From Ignavibacteriales bacterium (GTDB lineage Bacteria > Bacteroidota > Ignavibacteria > Ignavibacteriales > Melioribacteraceae): a stretch of DNA of 64,000 bases. The stretch lies in contig JAIOYW010000004.1 of assembly GCA_021740915.1 (NCBI GenBank), forward strand, positions 62,001 to 126,000. Direction: 5' to 3'. Both the position numbers and the translations under genes were made by a program. This document shows positions 58,694-64,000 of the stretch, one piece after another. The notes beneath the pieces were generated by a model that saw only the letters and a list, made by a program, of their open reading frames with translations, did no database searches and was not told the DNA's origin. Every line of letters begins with the position of its first letter. Position 1 is the first letter of the stretch.

Positions 58694-60107
58694 TTTCTGC
58701 TCAGACGGGAAACAATAATAATTGCTATAAATGCCGCAATAAAGGATACAAATCTGGCTGATATTATTGCATTCAGATAATCAATATCATGCCAGATAAT
58801 TGTTGTGAGAAATCCTGTCAACATTCCTGCCAGTGCTCCATTGGCTGTCATTTTTTTCCACTTCAATCTTAGAAGGATAATTGGTCCAAAGGAAGCACCA
58901 AGACCGCTCCATGCATAGGAAACAAGTGCAAAGATCAATTCCTGAGATGTGATTGCAATAAGGAATGCTGCAACCCCGGTAAAGAGAGTACTTAACCTGC
59001 TCATAAGAAGAAGCTTTTTCTGAGTCACTTCCCTGCTGAGTATTTTATGATATATATCCTCGATAATTGTTGATGAGACGACAAGGAGCTGACTGTCCGC
59101 TGTGGACATCATCGCCGCGATAGCTGCAGAGATAAAAACGCCTGCAATCCAGGAAGGCAGTATGGAATTTGCCATAAATGGCATAACCTGCTCGGGATCT
59201 GAAAAATATCCGTGCCCGTACATCGCCATTCCGGCTAAGCCGAGTAAAATTGCTCCGCTGAAAGCTGGAATAGCCCACCAAATTGCAATTTTTCTACCAA
59301 TCCTGATATTTTCCGGATCATTAATTGACATAAATCTCGTTAGCAGATGAGGCTGCCCCATATAACCAAGTCCCCAACTCAGTCCTCCAATAATGAGAGC
59401 AACGGCGGCCATACCTTCTGCTCCTCCGGTGAGTGAGCTTAAATTAGCAGATTCTTCACCAATAGCAGAAAACAGAGAAATACCCCGGGAATTAAGTTCA
59501 ACTATTGCAACAATAGGAAGAACAACTAAAGCCCCAACCATTAACAATCCCTGGATAAAGTCTGTGATCGCAACTGCCAGAAATCCTCCTAGCATAGTAT
59601 AAATTACAATTACCGCGCCCCGATTATCATTCCAGAAGATGCAGGAATTCCAAATGTAACTTCTAAAACTTTACCCGCTCCGTTGAATTGAGCAGCCAGA
59701 TAAAAAGTAAAGAAGAAAAGAATAATGACACTCGACGCTAACCTTAGAAGAGTTTCATTTTCAGGGAAGGATTTTGCGACAAAATCGCTGATGGTGATTG
59801 ATCCACTGCGCTCTGTCTTCTCTCTCAGATCTTTTCCGATAAACGACCAGTAAAAAATAATGCCAAGGACACAACCTAAGGCTGTCCAAACTTCAATCAG
59901 TCCTGATGCCATTGCAGCGCCGGGTAAGCCTAGAATCAACCATGCTGATTCTCCAGATGCCCGCTCTGAAAAGGCTACTATCCACGGATTAAGTTTTCTT
60001 CCAGCCAGGAAATAATCAGAATGATCCTTGTTCCGCCTGTACGTAAAGACTCCAACTACCAGAACAAGAAACAGATAGAATAAAAAGCCAAGAAAAGTAT
60101 AGTCCAT
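58690..60107 (-). pseudogene. Sodium:solute symporter (PutP-like), broken by a one-base frameshift
   Basis: The N-terminal part starts at ATG 60107 (GGAG ribosome site upstream) with the PutP-type signature AGRKLNPWIVAFSERASGESAW. It runs to GMIIGAR and a stop at 59610-59612. The C-terminal part continues in another frame with VIVIYTMLGGFLAVAITDFIQG and runs to 58690. Joining them needs one base restored near 59613-59618, inside GGGGCGCGGTAATTG, and would give a normal-length symporter of about 472 residues with a dozen membrane helices. Everything else is intact, so the break is recent or a sequencing error. The probable substrate is proline or another small organic solute. Confidence 0.85.
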
Positions 60108-60378
60108 AATTAAAACTCCGGTTGACTTCGAAAAAAGGAATCTGGCTACGATAATAATAAAATTTGCAGAAAAAGAAGAAGCTGAAAAATCTAAATTCAA
60201 AAAAAATTGAATTTCAAAACGCTTTGTGAATTCAGCTTATTTCAAGAATGATAAATAAAAAAAGACAATCGTGAAGTATATTAATTGCTTGGCGGGAATT
60301 ATCCCACGGTTTCAATATTTTCAATATTCACAGTTGGCAAAATATCCTTATTTTTACACTAAATTAGTTTCAGGGAAA

Positions 60379-60927
60379 ATGAACAAAACCATAATTACAA
60401 TACTATTTCTGCTTGTCCTGACCGCAGGGATAAAAAACGCTCAACCAGTTATCAGCAATGTATATGCCGGTTTTGGAGCAGGTACTATATCTTCTAATTC
60501 GCCGCAATTGGGCAGCATTTCTGTTAAAGTTGGCTTGGAAAGTGCGCCGGTTTTTGGGAACGATTTTCGCATCGGAGTATCTTATCTTTGGGCACGGAAA
60601 CCAGAATTTTTCTTTCCGGATCGGAGAGAGGGCATTAATTATCCTTACATCTGGTCTGTTTCAGTTTATGGTTTAATATATCAGGAATTATCTGAAACTT
60701 TCAGACTTGAAGAATTCGGGGGTGTGGTTTTAGTAAAAGACCGGATATTCACAGATTCAGATGAAATAGCATTTGGCATCACTTTTGGTATGAATCTGGT
60801 TATTGATATCAACAGCAATTCCAGGAATAACTTAATATTTGGGCTCAGTTTTGAAAACGGAGCAACATATTCAAACACATCGCCCGGGTTTGCCCAATTA
60901 TCATTTTTTCTCCGGAAACATTTCTGA
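60379..60927 (+). CDS. Predicted outer-membrane barrel-like protein, function unknown
   Basis: This is a 182-residue protein from the ATG at 60379, which gives a clear signal peptide (MNKTIITILFLLVLTAGIKNAQ). An in-frame ATG at 60271 would add 36 residues without signal character. Alternating strands (NVYAGFGAG, FRIGVSYLWA, IAFGITFGMNLVIDI) and a C-terminal LSFFLRKHF suggest a small beta-barrel. It is convergent with mfd, one base apart. No family is recognised. Confidence 0.65.
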   Translation: MNKTIITILFLLVLTAGIKNAQPVISNVYAGFGAGTISSNSPQLGSISVKVGLESAPVFGNDFRIGVSYLWARKPEFFFPDRREGINYPYIWSVSVYGLIYQELSETFRLEEFGGVVLVKDRIFTDSDEIAFGITFGMNLVIDINSNSRNNLIFGLSFENGATYSNTSPGFAQLSFFLRKHF

Positions 60928-60928
60928 T

Positions 60929-63900
60929 TTAGGCTGCCGGCTCGTAATCGATGACATTATCCCTGATCTCTTTAACAAATTCTGATATCTGATCCAGTAT
61001 TTTTTCCGGTGATACGTGTCTGTTCTTCAACTCCAGCCTGAGCGATTCTTTCTCCTGCCGAAAGTTAACATCATAGGGATGTTTCCGGGAAATATATTCT
61101 ATCATCTGTGCAAATTTGTGCCGATAAAAATTCTCGTTCTCCCCTTTCGGTAATATCAGAGATGTTTTGTCTCTTAGAATAACAACTCTCTCAAACAGAG
61201 CATGTGAAGCGTAAAAACGTAAGACTGCCATCAATGACAAACGCTCGACAAGGATAGGAAATTTTCCAAAACGATCTGCCATCTCTTCTTTTATTTCGTC
61301 TATCTCTTCAAATTCCTTAATAGAGAATAAAGCGCTATAATAACTGAGTCTGTCAGCCTGGTCAGGCATATAGTCCTTTGGAATTCCAATCTCAAAGTAC
61401 GAATCCAATTTAGGCTCCGTTCTTGATTTTGGAAGCGGAAGATCTTTAAATATTTCCCTGAATTCAGTGTTTTTGAGCTCTTCAACAGCTTCGTCAACCA
61501 TTTTGAGATAGAGATCGAAACCGACAGTATCAATAACTCCGCTCTGCTCAGTACCGAGGAGATTTCCAGCTCCCCTGATCTCAAGATCGCGCATTGAAAT
61601 TGAAAAACCCTCACCAAGATCTGTATATTCTTCTATAGCCTGCAATCTCCTGACAGCCTTTTTAGTTATTGCTTCGAGAGAAGGGACGATCAGATAGGCA
61701 TACGCCTGCCTGTCGCTTCTGCCCACTCTGCCCCTTAGCTGGTGAAGTTCTGCAAGACCAAACCGGTCAGCTCTGTTGATAATAATCGTGTTTGCATTTG
61801 GGATATCGAGCCCGGATTCAATTATTTTTGTAGATATCAGGACGTGATATTTCTTACTCATAAATCCGTGAATCACATTTTCAAGTTCTATTGGCTTCAT
61901 TTGTCCGTGCGCAATTCCAATATTTATTTCGGGAATATGCCTTTTCAGGTAAGATGATATTTTCTCAATTGACTGAACCCTGTCATGGACAAAATATATC
62001 TGTCCGCGCCGTTTAACTTCATCGAGAATCCATTCCCTGATTTTCATAATATCGAAAATCTCAACTTTTGTGTATATCGGCTGACGGTTTGGAGGAGGAG
62101 TAGCAATAATCGAGAGATCTCTTGCGCCTAAAAGTGATAGATTAAGTGTCCTTGGAATTGGAGTTGCTGTAAGAGTAAGTGTATCAACCGTAGATTTAAG
62201 CTGTCTCAGTTTCTCCTTAGCCATTACCCCGAATCGCTGCTCTTCATCAATAATCAATAATCCGAGATCCTTAAACTCAACATCTTTTGAAAGGACCCTG
62301 TGAGTTCCGATTATTATATCAAGTTTCCCTTCTTTGAGGTCTTCAACTATCTTTTTCTGTTCTCCTTTGCTTTGAAAACGGGATATAACGGCAACCTTGA
62401 CCGGAAATTGAGACATTCTATCGTTAAAGGTATTAAAATGCTGCTCGGCTAAGATAGTTGTCGGCACAAGCACACATACCTGCTTATTATCACTGACGGC
62501 CTTAAATGCTGCACGAACTGCAATCTCTGTCTTTCCAAAACCCACATCGCCGCAGACAAGGCGGTCCATTGGATTCCGGGACTCCATATCCTGTTTAACT
62601 TCCTCAGTGACTTTGGACTGATCCGGCGTATCCTCATAAAAAAAGGATGCTTCAAGTTCCTTTTGCCAAATCGTATCCATGCCAAATGAAAATCCTTTTG
62701 AAGCCTTTCTTGCAGCATATAATGTGATTAATTCCTTGGCGGCTTCTGCAATCCTCGCTTTGACTTTCTTCTTGGTGTTTTTCCATTCCTTGCTTCCCAG
62801 AACTGAAAGGACTGGGACAGAACCTTCCTTCGGAGAGAACTTTTTAACCAGTGAGAGATAGTTAAGATTCACATAGACTATGCCGCCCTCGGCGTAGAGT
62901 ATTTTAATGCTCTCCTGCTCAATATTCCCGATTTTGATTACATGCAGTCCGGCATACTGTCCTATTCCAAAATTTTCATGAACAACATAATCGCCATGTT
63001 TTAAGGATGCAAAATCTTTGTACCTCGATTTTTTGATGTTCCTTTTGGATGAAATGCGGGTTCGGTAAGGTTTATTGAAAATTTCATAATCAGAAAGGAC
63101 CATTATCTTCGGGTCACTTACAAAAAAGCCTTTCCGAATCGGAAGTTCGGAAATTCGGATTTTTCCGGTGTCAATAAGGTCGCGCAATTCTGTATTATAA
63201 TCGGACAATAATTCTTCCAATCTGTGACTCTGAATATCATTCTCGGTCGTCAGATATATCACAAAACCACGCGAAGTATAATCTCTTAAAGTATTAAACA
63301 AAAATTCGAAATTTGAATTTATTGATGGGGAAGAGTGCAATTCCAAAGAAAAACATTCATTCCGGGATACTAATTCGGTTTCGATGATCCATCTTGATCC
63401 GGCTTCAAAAAGATCATCAAGTCTCTTCGGATCTGTTTTTACATTGTAAGTATTTGCCTCAGTTTCTTCCGGCTTCAAGTCCTCAAATATTTCGGATATC
63501 AGTTCCGAGTCAAGATCTGCAAAACTGACTTTTAAATTGCTTGTCTTCCCGTGCGCCTTTTGGAATTCTATCAGATCGAATTCCGCAAGAAATGTCACAG
63601 GATCATTAAAATAATCGAATATCGTGCTCTTAAGATCCCCTCCGGAACTCATTGACGAGGCTAAGGTAACATTCTCAATCACAACAAGTGAACGCTGTGT
63701 TTCGGCTTCAAAGTACCTTATTGATTCAAGCAGGTCACCATCAAATTCAAGCCGTACCGGTGATTTTTCGCTGTAAGACCAAAAATCAATGATTGATCCT
63801 CTCACTGCAAATTCTCCGGGATTTTCAACGTATTTTTCCCTTTTGAATCCCAGTTCAACAAGATATTGAATCAACTCGTCATAATTCATTTCAGAGCCGG

Positions 63901-64000
63901 CAACAAGAGTATCAGTATTTTTCTGCAGATCAGTTGGGGAAGGCAGATTAATAAGAAGCAATTCATATGGCACAAGCACTATTTTGTTCTCAATACCTGC
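60929..64000 (-). CDS. mfd: Transcription-repair coupling factor Mfd (5' end outside window)
   Basis: The frame is open to the right edge and 1023 residues are visible; the N-terminal portion lies outside. Visible parts in order: the end of the UvrB-like region (GEFAVRGSIIDFWSYS); the RNA-polymerase-interacting domain starting HGDYVVHENFGIGQYAG; the RecG-like translocase with Walker A GDVGFGKTE, DEEQ box IIDEEQRFGV, TATPIPRTL and QLRGRVGRSDRQAYAYL; and the C-terminal TRCF domain. It removes stalled RNA polymerase at lesions and recruits UvrA. A GTG at 63979 is not the true start because the frame continues upstream in conserved sequence. Confidence 0.96.
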   Translation of the reverse strand, partial: AGIENKIVLVPYELLLINLPSPTDLQKNTDTLVAGSEMNYDELIQYLVELGFKREKYVENPGEFAVRGSIIDFWSYSEKSPVRLEFDGDLLESIRYFEAETQRSLVVIENVTLASSMSSGGDLKSTIFDYFNDPVTFLAEFDLIEFQKAHGKTSNLKVSFADLDSELISEIFEDLKPEETEANTYNVKTDPKRLDDLFEAGSRWIIETELVSRNECFSLELHSSPSINSNFEFLFNTLRDYTSRGFVIYLTTENDIQSHRLEELLSDYNTELRDLIDTGKIRISELPIRKGFFVSDPKIMVLSDYEIFNKPYRTRISSKRNIKKSRYKDFASLKHGDYVVHENFGIGQYAGLHVIKIGNIEQESIKILYAEGGIVYVNLNYLSLVKKFSPKEGSVPVLSVLGSKEWKNTKKKVKARIAEAAKELITLYAARKASKGFSFGMDTIWQKELEASFFYEDTPDQSKVTEEVKQDMESRNPMDRLVCGDVGFGKTEIAVRAAFKAVSDNKQVCVLVPTTILAEQHFNTFNDRMSQFPVKVAVISRFQSKGEQKKIVEDLKEGKLDIIIGTHRVLSKDVEFKDLGLLIIDEEQRFGVMAKEKLRQLKSTVDTLTLTATPIPRTLNLSLLGARDLSIIATPPPNRQPIYTKVEIFDIMKIREWILDEVKRRGQIYFVHDRVQSIEKISSYLKRHIPEINIGIAHGQMKPIELENVIHGFMSKKYHVLISTKIIESGLDIPNANTIIINRADRFGLAELHQLRGRVGRSDRQAYAYLIVPSLEAITKKAVRRLQAIEEYTDLGEGFSISMRDLEIRGAGNLLGTEQSGVIDTVGFDLYLKMVDEAVEELKNTEFREIFKDLPLPKSRTEPKLDSYFEIGIPKDYMPDQADRLSYYSALFSIKEFEEIDEIKEEMADRFGKFPILVERLSLMAVLRFYASHALFERVVILRDKTSLILPKGENENFYRHKFAQMIEYISRKHPYDVNFRQEKESLRLELKNRHVSPEKILDQISEFVKEIRDNVIDYEPAA

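Noticed and set aside
59045-59281. Small open frame inside the symporter pseudogene
   Set aside because: It is a shadow frame of membrane-protein coding sequence with no ribosome site and no family resemblance.
60271-60378. Longer start for the small barrel-like protein
   Set aside because: The ATG at 60379 is followed at once by a signal peptide.
63979-64000. GTG at 63979 as the start of mfd
   Set aside because: The frame continues to the window edge in Mfd-like sequence, and the family needs further N-terminal residues.

Overview
The window is an AT-rich, densely coded chromosomal segment from a diderm bacterium of the Bacteroidota/Chlorobiota/Ignavibacteriota (FCB) group. The best guess is an Ignavibacteria-like lineage. 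This placement is inferred from the gene repertoire: a TonB-dependent receptor with a carboxypeptidase-D-like plug extension, outer-membrane barrel-like proteins, a six-S1-domain RpsA, a DUF2851 protein, MtaB, a ZU5-like lipoprotein, and a secreted multidomain protein with Fn3, cohesin and dockerin modules. No phage, transposon, CRISPR or rRNA locus was seen. One tRNA, tRNA-Pro(CGG), is present.

Left part (1-16 kb). A large secreted cohesin/dockerin protein runs off the left edge. Next to it is an oligopeptide/dipeptide-type ABC importer split into two divergent units. The two ATPases lie on the minus strand. The lipoprotein binding protein and two permeases lie on the plus strand, where they are translationally coupled to a 1185-residue Ser/Thr-kinase-like/STAND-like/TPR protein. 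A ZU5-like lipoprotein, a second TPR protein and a GAF-HisKA-HATPase histidine kinase follow. Together these look like the parts of a giant kinase-ATPase-TPR-GAF-histidine-kinase protein distributed over separate genes and attached to a peptide transporter. This is the most unusual system in the window.

Middle part (16-36 kb). A TonB-dependent receptor with a clear terminator is followed by a secreted nucleotide pyrophosphatase/phosphodiesterase and a catalytic/non-catalytic pair of M16 peptidases. Converging on them is a tightly packed minus-strand run of nine genes: mtaB, a DUF5683-like protein, truA, an SRPBCC protein, a DUF2231-like protein, a barrel-like protein, an enoyl-CoA hydratase, a 1357-residue hybrid histidine kinase, and a membrane-anchored protein resembling a divergent polysaccharide deacetylase. 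Then come rpsA with a strong terminator, cmk and an inositol-monophosphatase family gene.

Right part (37-64 kb). lon, a free-methionine-R-sulfoxide reductase and dnaX form one plus-strand unit, with clpS convergent to it. etfB, etfA and a bifunctional-nuclease/UVR gene form another. An 11.4-kb minus-strand unit couples nucleotide synthesis to cell elongation: pyrG, a TPR protein, purN, purH, mreB, mreC, mreD, mrdA (PBP2), rodA and pyrF. The right end holds a DUF502 membrane protein, a Na+/solute symporter broken by a one-base frameshift, a small barrel-like protein and the 3' part of mfd, which runs off the right edge.
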